The notes beneath the pieces were generated by a model. The model was not told the origin of the DNA. It made no database searches and saw nothing but the letters and a program-made list of their open reading frames with translations. This document shows positions 34,040 through 42,516 of a stretch of 64,000 nt of DNA, piece after piece. Position numbers and translations under genes: made by a program. Position 1 is the first letter of the stretch; each line of letters opens with the position of its first letter. Source of the stretch: Lichenicola sp965198575 (GTDB lineage Bacteria; Pseudomonadota; Alphaproteobacteria; Acetobacterales; Acetobacteraceae). The DNA is taken from assembly GCF_965198575.1 (NCBI RefSeq), contig NZ_OZ240671.1, forward strand, positions 1,860,001 through 1,924,000, written 5' to 3'.

Positions 34040-34531
34040 TCAGCCCGGCTGGTGCGACAGTCCGTGGTAGGCGCGGGCGAAATACACCAGCGCCTCCGCC
34101 GCGTCGCCGAGCCGGATCTCCTGCACATGGCAGAAGATCACGCTGTGGGTGCCGACTTCGACGATGCTCGACACCAGGCAATCGAACGACACCAGCGCCT
34201 CCTCGAGCACCGGCGCGCCGGTGGCGAGGGTTGTCCAGACGCCTTCCTCGAAGCGTTCCTCCATTCCCAGCCGGCCGGCAAACGCCACCGAGATCTCCCG
34301 CTGCGCGTGCGCCAGGGTGTTGACGCAGATCGGCCCACCGACCCGGAACGCCACGCGCGAGCGCGAGCTCCGGTTGATGCACACCAGCAGGGTTGCCGGC
34401 TGGTCGGTCACCGAGCATACGGCCGACGCGGTGAGACCATGCCGCCCGCGCTCGTCGATGGTGGTGATGACGTTCACCGCAGCGCCGAGACGCGACATCG
34501 CCTCCCGGTAGGTCGCGCCCTCTACAGGCAT
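34040..34531 (-). CDS. RutF-like NADH:flavin reductase
   Basis: About 163 residues of the flavin reductase domain family. The fold starts YREAMSRLGAAVNVITT, with HGLTASAVCSVTDQPATLLVCINR for FMN contact, ICVNTLAHAQREIS, FEEGVWTTLATGAPVLEEALVSFDC and the VGTHSVIFCHVQEIR strand. These stretches closely resemble RutF, which supplies reduced FMN to the RutA monooxygenase in uracil breakdown. No other rut gene is in the window, so the physiological partner is uncertain and no symbol is assigned. ATG 34531 is chosen; the frame is open far upstream over the dienelactone hydrolase gene in another frame. It follows that gene by 47 nt, so the two are probably one transcript. Confidence 0.82.
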   Translation of the reverse strand: MPVEGATYREAMSRLGAAVNVITTIDERGRHGLTASAVCSVTDQPATLLVCINRSSRSRVAFRVGGPICVNTLAHAQREISVAFAGRLGMEERFEEGVWTTLATGAPVLEEALVSFDCLVSSIVEVGTHSVIFCHVQEIRLGDAAEALVYFARAYHGLSHQPG

Positions 34532-34578
34532 CCGGCTGCTCCCATCGATCGCATCACCACGATCCGCGTGCGCGCCGG

Positions 34579-35298
34579 TCAGCCGATGGTCTCGCCGAAC
34601 AGCGTCTGCATCGCAGCCCACGAGCGGGCATCGGCTTCGGCGCTGTACCGGATCGCGTCCGGCATGTTGCGCTTGGCCGCACCCTGGCTGGTGAAGCTGT
34701 GCACGGTGTTGCCATACAGGTGCATCTGCCAATCGACGCCGGCCTCCCGCATCTCGGTCTCGAACGCGGCGCGCTGCTCGGGCGGGATCATCGGGTCGTC
34801 GGCGCCGATGCACACCAGGATGCGCCCGCGGATCGCCTTCGCGTCGGTTTTCGGTGCGGCCGTGCCGAGCCCGCTATGGAAGCCGGCCACCGCCTTGATG
34901 TCGGCACCGGACCGGGCAAGCTCGAGCCCCATGGTGCCGCCGAAGCAGAAACCGATCGCCGCGACCTTGGCCGGATCGACCTCCGCCCGCTGCACCAGCG
35001 CCTGCAGGCCGCCCGCCGCCCGGGCACGGGTCTTGGAGGGGTCCGCATACAGCGGCTTCAGCAGGCCCAACGCCTCCTGCAGGTCGTCCACCAGGCAGCC
35101 ATCGCCGTGCAGGTCGCAGGCCAGCGCCACGTACCCCATCTCGGCCAGCCGCTTTGCCCGGCCGATCGCATGCTCGCTGAGGCCAAACGCCTCCGGGAAC
35201 ACCAGCACGCCGGGGCGCGGTCCATCGGCGGGCTCGAAGAACAGCTGGCTGTGCATGGTCAGGCCGTCTGCCTGGTAGGTCAGGGTCTCGGTCGGCAT
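34579..35298 (-). CDS. Dienelactone hydrolase family protein
   Basis: About 239 residues, an alpha/beta hydrolase. The nucleophile elbow is GFCFGG with Cys118, as in dienelactone hydrolases, and the Asp and His of the triad are in CIGADDPMIP and GNTVHSFTS. Family members open dienelactones in chlorocatechol breakdown, but many have other carboxylic-ester or lactone substrates; context here (a flavin reductase) does not identify one. ATG 35298 has GGAG 8 nt upstream. The gene diverges from the HU gene across 255 nt with no other gene. Confidence 0.85.
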   Translation of the reverse strand: MPTETLTYQADGLTMHSQLFFEPADGPRPGVLVFPEAFGLSEHAIGRAKRLAEMGYVALACDLHGDGCLVDDLQEALGLLKPLYADPSKTRARAAGGLQALVQRAEVDPAKVAAIGFCFGGTMGLELARSGADIKAVAGFHSGLGTAAPKTDAKAIRGRILVCIGADDPMIPPEQRAAFETEMREAGVDWQMHLYGNTVHSFTSQGAAKRNMPDAIRYSAEADARSWAAMQTLFGETIG

Positions 35299-35553
35299 CG
35301 TCTGGCTCCTGGGCGGCGCGGCCCGGCCCATATCGGGCCGCGGCGAGGCTCTACATGAACGCTGGTGCCGCCATTCTCAAGCGGCCGCACGGCGGTTACG
35401 GAGCCCTCGACGGGATGATGCGACCGCTCCCGCTGTTGTGTTTTTCCGCCCGGCAGCCGACTCTCGTGCATCACGGCATGTCGCTCGACGCTTCGGCATC
35501 GAAACCTTGGGCGCGCCGGACGTTGCTGCTTATCACTATCGGGAGGAAATCTA

Positions 35554-35904
35554 GTGAATCACGCCGATCTCGTGGCCAAGGTCGCGTCGACTGCCGACCT
35601 GTCCAAGGAAAGCGCCGCGCAGGCCATCGAAGCCATCGCCAAAACCATCAGCGAGTCCCTGCATGCCGGCGAGGAGGTCCGCTACTCGGGCCTCGGCATC
35701 TTCGACATCTCGGCACGCGCTGCCCGCCAGGGACGCAACCCGCAGACCGGCGAGGCAATCTCCATTGCCGCCAGCAAGGTGGCCCGCTTCCGCGCTGCGA
35801 AGTCGTTGAAGGACACGCTCAACGCGGATGAAGGCAAGCACGCTGCCGCGGCAACACCGAAAGCCGCCAAGGCGCCGGCCAAGCCTGCCGCCAAGAAGAA
35901 GTAG
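35554..35904 (+). CDS. HU-family DNA-binding protein with Lys/Ala tail
   Basis: 116 residues from GTG 35554, preceded by GGAGGAAA. The HU/IHF core is complete: MNHADLVAKVASTADLSKESAAQAIEAI (only part shown here), the EVRYSGLGIFDISARAARQGRNPQTGE beta arm with the Asn-Pro that intercalates DNA, and SKVARFRAAKSLKD. After about residue 90 a tail of Lys, Ala and Pro (AAATPKAAKAPAKPAAKKK) is appended, similar in character to eukaryotic histone H1 tails; HU proteins with such tails occur in several bacterial groups. It bends and compacts DNA. A hairpin follows the gene. Confidence 0.9.
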   Translation: MNHADLVAKVASTADLSKESAAQAIEAIAKTISESLHAGEEVRYSGLGIFDISARAARQGRNPQTGEAISIAASKVARFRAAKSLKDTLNADEGKHAAAATPKAAKAPAKPAAKKK

Positions 35905-35914
35905 CTGGCCGACT

Positions 35915-35940
35915 GCAAGCCGGTCATTCGGCCGGCTTGC
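35915..35940 (+). terminator. Hairpin after the HU gene
   Basis: GCAAGCCGG (35915-35923) and CCGGCTTGC (35932-35940), perfect 9-bp stem with an 8-nt loop, 10 nt after the HU stop. The following bases are CTTCG, so no T-run; it is a weak intrinsic or Rho-assisted terminator. Confidence 0.55.
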
Positions 35941-36029
35941 CTTCGCGCAGCACGCAACGGCTGGCAAGCGTGCCCGAAGGGGCTGCTGCGCTCGATCCCT
36001 CGACACCAGGAACACCCGGAGGTCCATTC

Positions 36030-37307
36030 ATGGACACCCACGCCGCCGCGGTCCCGGTCCAGGCTCCGCTCCAGGCAGGCCACCCCGATCCGGCACGTCT
36101 CGACCGTCTCGGCGAGATCGTCGTCCGGGTCGGGCTTAATCTGGCGCGCGGCCAGGAGCTGGTGATCACCGCGCCCATGGATGCGGCCCCACTGGTCCGG
36201 CGCGTCACCGAGCATGCCTATCGAGCAGGCGCATCGCTGGTGACCTGCTTCTACAGCGACGACGAGAGCAAGCTTGCCCGCTTCAAGTATGCGCCGGACG
36301 ATGCCTTCGACGTGGCGTCCGGCTGGCTTGCGGACGGGATCGCCAACGCCTTCCGCGGCAATGCGGCTCGCCTGGCGATCAGCGGCGAGGATCCGTCGCT
36401 GCTCGGCGGCCAGGATCCGGACCGGGTTGCGCGCGCGAACCGGGCCAATTCCCGGGTCAACCGCCCCTCGCTCGAGCTGATCACCACCTTCGCCATCAAC
36501 TGGAACATCGTCGCCTACGCCACGCCGGCCTGGGCCCGGACGGTATTCCCGGGGGAGTCCGCGGACATTGCGGTCGGCAAGCTATGGGACGCCATTTTCG
36601 CTGCCTCGCGCACCGACGGCGACGATCCGGTGGCGGCGTGGGCCGCCCACAACGCCACGCTGGCCGCCCGCAGCCAGTACCTGAACGAGCGTGATTTCTC
36701 CGGCCTGCACTTCCGTGGTCCCGGCACCGACCTGGTGGTCGGACTGGCGGACGGTCACCTGTGGGCGGGCGGTGCCGAGCGGGCGATGAACGGCATCGTC
36801 TGCAACCCGAACATCCCCACCGAGGAGGTGTTCACCACGCCGCATCGGGCGCGGGTCGACGGGTTCGTCCGCAGCACCAAGCCACTGTCCTACCAGGGCA
36901 CCCTGATCGAGGACATCATGGTCCGGTTCCAGGATGGCCGGATCGTCGAGGCCCATGCATCGCGCGGCGAGAGCGTGCTGACACGTGTGCTCGCCACCGA
37001 CGAGGGTGCCTCACGGCTCGGCGAGGTGGCGCTGGTGCCGCACTCGTCGCCGATTTCGCAGAGCGGCGTGCTGTTCCAGAACACACTGTTCGACGAGAAC
37101 GCGGCCAGCCATCTCGCTGTCGGTCAGGCCTACACCAAGTGCCTGCGCGACACCGACGGCCAGGACGCCGCCACGCTATCGGCGCGTGGCGCCAACACCA
37201 GCCTGATCCATATCGACTGGATGATCGGCTCCGGCGAGATCGATGTCGACGCGATCACGCAAGGTGGCGACCACGAGCCGCTCATGCGCGGCGGCGAGTG
37301 GGTGTGA
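36030..37307 (+). CDS. M29-family aminopeptidase
   Basis: About 425 residues. It belongs to the thermophilic-aminopeptidase (AmpS/PepS, M29) family: a two-domain metallo-exopeptidase acting on N-terminal residues of peptides in the cytoplasm. Landmarks are ERDFSGLHFRGPGTDLVVGL, NIPTEEVFTTPHR (with Glu and His near the metal site), GASRLGEVALVPHSSPI, NTLFDENAASHLAVGQAY and HIDWMIGSGEIDVD, which together supply the Glu, His and Asp ligands. ATG 36030 has GGAGG 7 nt upstream, in preference to an in-frame upstream start at 35937. It converges with a glycosyltransferase gene 15 nt away. Confidence 0.9.
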   Translation: MDTHAAAVPVQAPLQAGHPDPARLDRLGEIVVRVGLNLARGQELVITAPMDAAPLVRRVTEHAYRAGASLVTCFYSDDESKLARFKYAPDDAFDVASGWLADGIANAFRGNAARLAISGEDPSLLGGQDPDRVARANRANSRVNRPSLELITTFAINWNIVAYATPAWARTVFPGESADIAVGKLWDAIFAASRTDGDDPVAAWAAHNATLAARSQYLNERDFSGLHFRGPGTDLVVGLADGHLWAGGAERAMNGIVCNPNIPTEEVFTTPHRARVDGFVRSTKPLSYQGTLIEDIMVRFQDGRIVEAHASRGESVLTRVLATDEGASRLGEVALVPHSSPISQSGVLFQNTLFDENAASHLAVGQAYTKCLRDTDGQDAATLSARGANTSLIHIDWMIGSGEIDVDAITQGGDHEPLMRGGEWV

Positions 37308-37321
37308 CGCCGCCCGGCTGA

Positions 37322-38437
37322 TCAGGCGCCCAGGAGATCCAGGGTGCGCCGGGTGATGGCCGCCTCGTCGTAGAGGGCCATGGCCCTGGCGCGACCGGCC
37401 TCGCCCATCCGGGCACGAAGCGACGCGTCGCACACCAGGTGTTGGATCGCTACGGCCAGGCTCGGCACGTCCATCGGTGGCACCAGCAGCCCCGTCTCAC
37501 CCGGTATCACCTGCTCGCGTGGACCGCGGATGTCTGTCGCGACCACCGGCAGTCCGCACAGCATCGCCTCGATCACCGACATCGGCAGCCCCTCGAAATG
37601 GCTCGGCAGCGCGAAGATGTCAGCACTGGCCAGCAATGCCGCGATGTCGGTGCGATAGCCCAGGCGACGCAGCCGGGCACCGAGCCGATCAGGCCGCCCC
37701 GCCTCGGCAAACGCAGCCTCCAGCGTCTCGCCATGGTCGGAGGCAAGACGGTCGCCCACCACCCAGAGCTCTGCGCCCGGCACCTGCTGCATCGCCGTCA
37801 ACAACTCTGGGTGTCCCTTGTGGCGCACCAGCCTGGACACGACGATGACCACGACGGTCGCCTGGTCCACGCCCAGTTCCGCTCGGACCCTTGCTCTGGC
37901 GATGGCGTCCGGATGGAAGACCGCCGGCGGCCGTCCGTTGCCGATCGCGACCGGGCGGGGATGGATGCGCAGCCGGCGCGCATCCCGGGCCTCCTCCTCG
38001 GACACCGTGAAATAGCGATCGGTGACGTGCCCGGCGATCCACTCCAGCACGAGAGCCACGACCCGCCGCGGCCACCGGCCTGGCTGGTTGAACAGGAAGC
38101 CGTGGCACGTGTAGGCGATCACCTTCACCCCGCAGAGACGGGCGGCGAAACGGGCGAGCACGCCGCTGATCGGCATGTGAGCGTGCACCAGGTCGGGGCG
38201 CTCGGCCCGGATCAGCGCGACAAGGGAAAGGAACGCGCGCGCCTGCGCGAGAGGTGACAGGCTGCGCGCCATCGGCAACGGCTCGACCCGGAACCCCTCA
38301 GCCCGTACGTCCGACAGCAGCTTCCCGTCGGCGCAGACGCCCACCACCTCATGCCCCCGGTCGCGCAGCCCCCGCATCAGCGGCAGCAGGAAGTGCCGGA
38401 GCGAGAAATCGACATTGGTGATCTCGAGGATCTTCAC
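37322..38437 (-). CDS. Glycosyltransferase family 4, capsule/LPS type
   Basis: 371 residues with a GT-B fold. The acceptor domain starts MKILEITNVDFSLRHFLLPLM and includes RPDLVHAHMPISGV; the donor domain has VSRLVRHKGHPELL, FALPSHFEGLPMSVIEAM (E-x7-E motif) and GPREQVIPGETGLLVPP. It is a retaining glycosyltransferase of the WcaL/EpsF kind, probably adding one sugar to an exopolysaccharide or O-antigen intermediate. The start ATG 38437 lies 24 nt after the heparinase-like stop on the same strand, so it is probably in the same transcript as that gene and perhaps rpe and rsmB. Confidence 0.88.
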   Translation of the reverse strand: MKILEITNVDFSLRHFLLPLMRGLRDRGHEVVGVCADGKLLSDVRAEGFRVEPLPMARSLSPLAQARAFLSLVALIRAERPDLVHAHMPISGVLARFAARLCGVKVIAYTCHGFLFNQPGRWPRRVVALVLEWIAGHVTDRYFTVSEEEARDARRLRIHPRPVAIGNGRPPAVFHPDAIARARVRAELGVDQATVVVIVVSRLVRHKGHPELLTAMQQVPGAELWVVGDRLASDHGETLEAAFAEAGRPDRLGARLRRLGYRTDIAALLASADIFALPSHFEGLPMSVIEAMLCGLPVVATDIRGPREQVIPGETGLLVPPMDVPSLAVAIQHLVCDASLRARMGEAGRARAMALYDEAAITRRTLDLLGA

Positions 38438-38461
38438 GCGGGGACGCGGAAGCCGGCCAGC

Positions 38462-40249
38462 TCAGGACTCGACGCGGCTGATCGCCCACCGGACGGTTTG
38501 CCGTCCGACCGGCTGCTCCTCGCCAGATCCGGAAGCCGCTGCATCGCCTGCGGGTGTCGGCGGCTCACCCGGCGGACCGTCGGCCGACGCCGCGTCCGGC
38601 GTGACCGTGATCACGACCTGGCTTCCCTGTCGCGGGCTCTCGCCACCGAGATAGACGCCCTCCTCGATGCTGAGGCGGCCACTATCGGCCCGCAGCCGCC
38701 ACATCGACCCCGACGGCAAAGTCAGCAACACGGCGCCGGCTTCCTCCTCCGGCTGCTCCGGACCCGCATTCGCCCCGACCACGCCGTCGCGCGCGACCTT
38801 CACCCCGGGATGCAGATGGAACCGGAGTGCCAGCGCCACCGGCTTGTCGGCCACCAGCATGTCCTCGCCACGGACGTCCTCGCCGCCCTCCGCGACATAG
38901 ATGCGGCGATGATGCACGGCGCCGAAACCCGGTGCGTAGCCGTCCTGGCTGAGGTCGAGCCAGTGCGCGCCGTTCGCCTGCCGGTGATCGATGGTGACGT
39001 TGGCCGGGCGACGGACGATCGCGCCCTGGCGGAACTCCGAGGAGCTGGTATCGGCCACCACCAGGGTGGAATGCGCCGCCGTCGCCCGCAGCGCGTCACG
39101 CCAGGCGGGGAGGATACCTGCACCGCAATTGACGATGAGCCGCTCGCGACCGACCGACAGCTCGAACGACAAGGTGCCGGCATGCGCGGTTACGTCGAAG
39201 CCGGTCGGCGGCGGCGGCCCGGCATCGACCAGCAGCAGGCTGCGCCCGGCCTGGACCCGGATGAAGCCGCCATCCGGCATTTCCGCCGCCACCACGCGGC
39301 CGCGGGTCGATTGCGCGAGCACCAGGTCGATCTGGGCCGGGTTCTCCTCGTGGCTGCCGTTGAACAGCGCCAGGCCGCCATCGCCATGACGCAGCGCGCG
39401 CAGCACCGGGCTCATCCGGTCGAGTGCGGCAGCAAGTGCCAGCGGCGGCGCAATCTGGCCGATCTGCATGAGCGCACGCATCTCGGCGAGCTCGCGCAGG
39501 GCACCCAGTTGCGCGCCGGGACTGCGCTCGGCGTGGGTGCCGTCGGCCAGGATCTGGCGGCCGATCTCCGGGCCGATATGGCGCATCGTGCGGGTCAGGA
39601 ACCCGGACTGCTCCGGCATCGCCACGGCGCAGGCGAGCAGGCCCTTCAGGCAGGTGAGCGCCCGGTGGTCGTGGAACGAGGTCGGGATGTTGGCGGCCAG
39701 CGTGCGGGCGTCGGTCATCAGCCGGGTCATCAGCCGCTGCCGGAAGGCGTCGTCGGCGGACGCGGCGAAGAAGTCGTAATGCGTGAGCCAGGCGGTGACC
39801 CGCGACGCCACCACATGCGGAGCGCGCGCGACAGGGTCGTTCGGCGGCCGCGCCAGCCACTCCGAGGCGAGAGCCCGCGCACGCAGCCGGCCGCCATCGG
39901 TCCCGAGCGCCCGCAGGTCACGCAGCCAGGAAAATCCTTGTGCATGGGCGCGCAGCAGCGGCGGCACGCCGAGGTCGGTCCAATGGCTGCCCACTTGGCC
40001 CCCCGAGGCGTGCCCATTCGGCGCGTGCCCGTTCCTGGCGGGAGCACCCGGCTGCAGCGGTGTGACGGCGCCGGCGAACACCAGCTCACCCTTCATCAGG
40101 CGGGCGCCGCGTCCGGTATCGCCTGGCCACAGATCGCGGATCGCCACCGCCGGCGCATCCGGGACGTTGGACCCGCCGAGCGAGCCCCCGAGGCCGGGCA
40201 GCCGGGCCAGCGAGAGGCGCGCGTCACGGGCAAGACGCCGGACGACCAT
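38462..40249 (-). CDS. Heparinase II/III-family protein
   Basis: 595 residues. The N-terminal alpha/alpha-toroid part includes FFAASADDAFRQRLMTRL and SFHDHRALTCLKGLLACAV; the C-terminal part is the beta-sandwich heparinase II/III-like domain (GTLSFELSVGRERLIVNCG, AAHSTLVVADTSSSEF, APGFGAVHHRRIYVAEGGEDVRGED). Family lyases cleave uronic-acid-containing polysaccharides; in alphaproteobacterial genomes such genes frequently neighbour rsmB and polysaccharide genes. No signal peptide is seen, so it may act inside the cell. The last 50 residues (Pro/Ala/Gly-rich) are probably disordered. Catalytic residues cannot be assigned from this reading. It is 51 nt from rpe. Confidence 0.8.
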   Translation of the reverse strand: MVVRRLARDARLSLARLPGLGGSLGGSNVPDAPAVAIRDLWPGDTGRGARLMKGELVFAGAVTPLQPGAPARNGHAPNGHASGGQVGSHWTDLGVPPLLRAHAQGFSWLRDLRALGTDGGRLRARALASEWLARPPNDPVARAPHVVASRVTAWLTHYDFFAASADDAFRQRLMTRLMTDARTLAANIPTSFHDHRALTCLKGLLACAVAMPEQSGFLTRTMRHIGPEIGRQILADGTHAERSPGAQLGALRELAEMRALMQIGQIAPPLALAAALDRMSPVLRALRHGDGGLALFNGSHEENPAQIDLVLAQSTRGRVVAAEMPDGGFIRVQAGRSLLLVDAGPPPPTGFDVTAHAGTLSFELSVGRERLIVNCGAGILPAWRDALRATAAHSTLVVADTSSSEFRQGAIVRRPANVTIDHRQANGAHWLDLSQDGYAPGFGAVHHRRIYVAEGGEDVRGEDMLVADKPVALALRFHLHPGVKVARDGVVGANAGPEQPEEEAGAVLLTLPSGSMWRLRADSGRLSIEEGVYLGGESPRQGSQVVITVTPDAASADGPPGEPPTPAGDAAASGSGEEQPVGRQTVRWAISRVES

Positions 40250-40300
40250 CAGCCGGCCCCTGGTCCGGATGCCGTCGCCAGGGGTGCGGGTGGCCTCACG

Positions 40301-41008
40301 TCAGGCGGCGTGCCGGCCGGTGGCGTCGCCACGCAGCGCCGCGATTGCCGCCGCATAGTCCGGCTGGGCGAATATCGAGGTCCCGGCGACCAGCGTATCC
40401 GCGCCGGCCTCGATCACCAGCCGGGCGGTTGCGGGATCGATGCCGCCATCGACCACGATGCGGATGTCGCGACCCGTGGCGGCGACCATGCGACGCAGGC
40501 GCGCGATCTTGTCGAGCTGGCTGTGCAGGAAGCTCTGGCCGCCGAACCCCGGGTTCACGGTCATCACCAGGATCAGGTCGGCCAGATCCAGCACCGGCGC
40601 CACCGCCTCCGCCATGGTCGCCGGGTTCAGCGCGATGCCCGCCTTCAGCCCGAGCGACTTCACGACCTGCAGCGAGCGGTGGGTGTTGGGACCGGCCTCG
40701 ATATGCAGGTTGATGTGGTCGGCGCCGGCCTCGGCAAAGGCGGCGAGGTACTGGTCGACCGGGGCGATCATGAGATGCACGTCGAACGTCATCCGGGTGC
40801 GCGGGCGCAACGCCTTGATCAGCTGCGGACCGAACGAGAGGTTGGGCACGAAATGACCGTCCATGACGTCCAGATGCAACCAGTCGGCACCTGCCGCCTC
40901 AACCGCGGCAACCTCGTCGGCGGCACGGCCGAAATCGGCAGCCAGGAGGCTGGGCGCGACGATCACACGTCGGGATGAACGGAGCGCGGACGTATCGGTG
41001 GCTGACAT
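40301..41008 (-). CDS. rpe: Ribulose-phosphate 3-epimerase
   Basis: About 235 residues, a (beta/alpha)8 barrel. It interconverts ribulose-5-phosphate and xylulose-5-phosphate in the pentose phosphate pathway. Metal ligands and catalytic Asp residues lie in HLDVMDGHFVPNLSFG, FDVHLMI and RIVVDGGIDPAT; the phosphate loop is NPGFGGQSFLHSQLDKI, and VAGTSIFAQPDYAAAI closes the barrel. ATG 41008 is chosen on family length; a longer frame would enter rsmB. It lies 61 nt after rsmB on the same strand. Metabolically it joins the xylose route, but it is a housekeeping gene and not part of that operon. Confidence 0.95.
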   Translation of the reverse strand: MSATDTSALRSSRRVIVAPSLLAADFGRAADEVAAVEAAGADWLHLDVMDGHFVPNLSFGPQLIKALRPRTRMTFDVHLMIAPVDQYLAAFAEAGADHINLHIEAGPNTHRSLQVVKSLGLKAGIALNPATMAEAVAPVLDLADLILVMTVNPGFGGQSFLHSQLDKIARLRRMVAATGRDIRIVVDGGIDPATARLVIEAGADTLVAGTSIFAQPDYAAAIAALRGDATGRHAA

Positions 41009-41069
41009 TGCGAGGGTTGTAGCAGGAAGTGACAAGCCTGACACAAGATGGAGAGGTGGCTCGATCCCA

Positions 41070-42401
41070 TCACCACGATGAAGGACGAATGAAGCGGGCG
41101 GCAAAGAACCCGTCCATTCCACCCAGCTCCGGCCACATGCCGGGATGCGTGCGCAACCACCCCTCCGGCGTCCGCGCCTCGGGCAGGGCGGCCAGCTCTT
41201 CCGGGGTGAACGGCGACGGCTCCAGCCCGAACCGGGTTGCGGCCTGCGCGCGCTGCTCGCCCTCTTCCGGCTGCAGCGAGCACACCGCATAGACCAGCCG
41301 TCCACCCGGCCTGAGCATCCTCGCCGCCGCCTCGATCAGCCGGTCTTGCCCCTCGACCAGGCTTGCAATATCGGATTGCCGCTTGAGGCGCAGCACGTCG
41401 GGGTGTCGCCGCGCGGTCCCGGTGGCGCTGCAGGGTGCGTCGAGCAGGATCGCGTCGAGCGGCTCCGGCGGCGTCCAGGTCGTGACATCGGCCTCGACGG
41501 CGTCGGCCTCGAGACGCAGCCGGGTGAGGTTCTGGCGCAACCGCTGCAGCCGGTGGCCGTCACGCTCCACCGCGAACACCCGGGCGCCGGTTGCGGCGAG
41601 TTGCGCCGTCTTGCCGCCGGGCGCGGCGCAGAGATCGGCGACATGCTCGCCCGCCTGGGCACCCAGCAGCATGGCAGGCAGCGCCGCGGCGGCATCCTGC
41701 ACCCAGAACTCGCCCTCAGCGTAGCCGGGGATATCGGCCACACGCGTGCCGGGCGGCAGACGCACCGACCCCGTCGGCAGCAGCATCCCGCCCTCCGGGA
41801 CCGCCACGCCCCTCGCCAGCGTCAGATCGAGCGGGGCCTCGGCGACCAACGCTTCGGCAATCTGGCGCGCGTTGCTGCCCCAGGACGACCAGAGCCAGGC
41901 CGGGATGTCCAGCCGTGGGGCGTCGAGGCCGTCCAGCGCGCCCACCCCCGCCGTAGCGACCCGCCGCAGCACCGCGTTCACCAGCCCGGCGAAGGGTGCA
42001 AGTCCGCGCGCACGCACCAGCGACACCACGGTGCCGACCGCGGCATGCGGCGGGGTGTCGAGGATCAGCAGCTGGGCCGCCCCGATCAGCAGCGCGAGCC
42101 GCACCCGGCCGGGGGGTGCCTTGGCCAGGAACGGCTCCAGCACCGCATCCAGCGTCCCCATGCGGCGCAACACCGTCGCGGCCAGCCGATGTGCCGCGGC
42201 ACGGTCACGCAGTGGCACCAGCCCGGACGTGTCGGCCTGGTCGAGCGCCTCCTCGAGCGGCCGCCGCCGTTCGGTCACGGCAACCAGCACGTCGAAGGCG
42301 ATCGCGCGCGTCGGGTCGGCCGGCGCCGTGGCAGGACCAGTCGCAGGGGGAGTCGCCGTATTACCCGGCCTGGAGCCGGCATCGCTTAATCGCTTGTTCA
42401 T
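41070..42401 (-). CDS. rsmB: 16S rRNA m5C967 methyltransferase
   Basis: 443 residues: an N-terminal NusB-like RNA-binding domain (about 32-165) followed by a SAM-dependent RNA methyltransferase. The SAM motif is DLCAAPGGKTAQL, the first catalytic Cys region is DAPCSATGTARRHPD, and the second is YAVCSLQPEEGE; both are needed for m5C formation. The final GMDGFFAARF block is diagnostic. ATG 42401 is supported by family length, with the first 30 residues (Pro/Ala/Thr-rich) being an extension. It diverges from an unassigned gene cluster across 115 nt and heads a run with rpe, the heparinase-like gene and a glycosyltransferase. Confidence 0.95.
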   Translation of the reverse strand: MNKRLSDAGSRPGNTATPPATGPATAPADPTRAIAFDVLVAVTERRRPLEEALDQADTSGLVPLRDRAAAHRLAATVLRRMGTLDAVLEPFLAKAPPGRVRLALLIGAAQLLILDTPPHAAVGTVVSLVRARGLAPFAGLVNAVLRRVATAGVGALDGLDAPRLDIPAWLWSSWGSNARQIAEALVAEAPLDLTLARGVAVPEGGMLLPTGSVRLPPGTRVADIPGYAEGEFWVQDAAAALPAMLLGAQAGEHVADLCAAPGGKTAQLAATGARVFAVERDGHRLQRLRQNLTRLRLEADAVEADVTTWTPPEPLDAILLDAPCSATGTARRHPDVLRLKRQSDIASLVEGQDRLIEAAARMLRPGGRLVYAVCSLQPEEGEQRAQAATRFGLEPSPFTPEELAALPEARTPEGWLRTHPGMWPELGGMDGFFAARFIRPSSW

Positions 42402-42516
42402 TCAAACCGGGCACAGTGTCGGCAGGACAGATGGCACGTGGCCCTGCCGTCGACCAGAGCGGCGCGCGGGCGCCCTTGCCCGGCCGCAGCATGCGAGCAA
42501 CCGTGGGAGCATCGGG

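Noticed and set aside
34532..34813. N-terminal extension of the flavin reductase
   Set aside because: The added 94 residues are Arg/His/Asp-rich, overlap the dienelactone hydrolase gene in another frame and do not resemble RutF.
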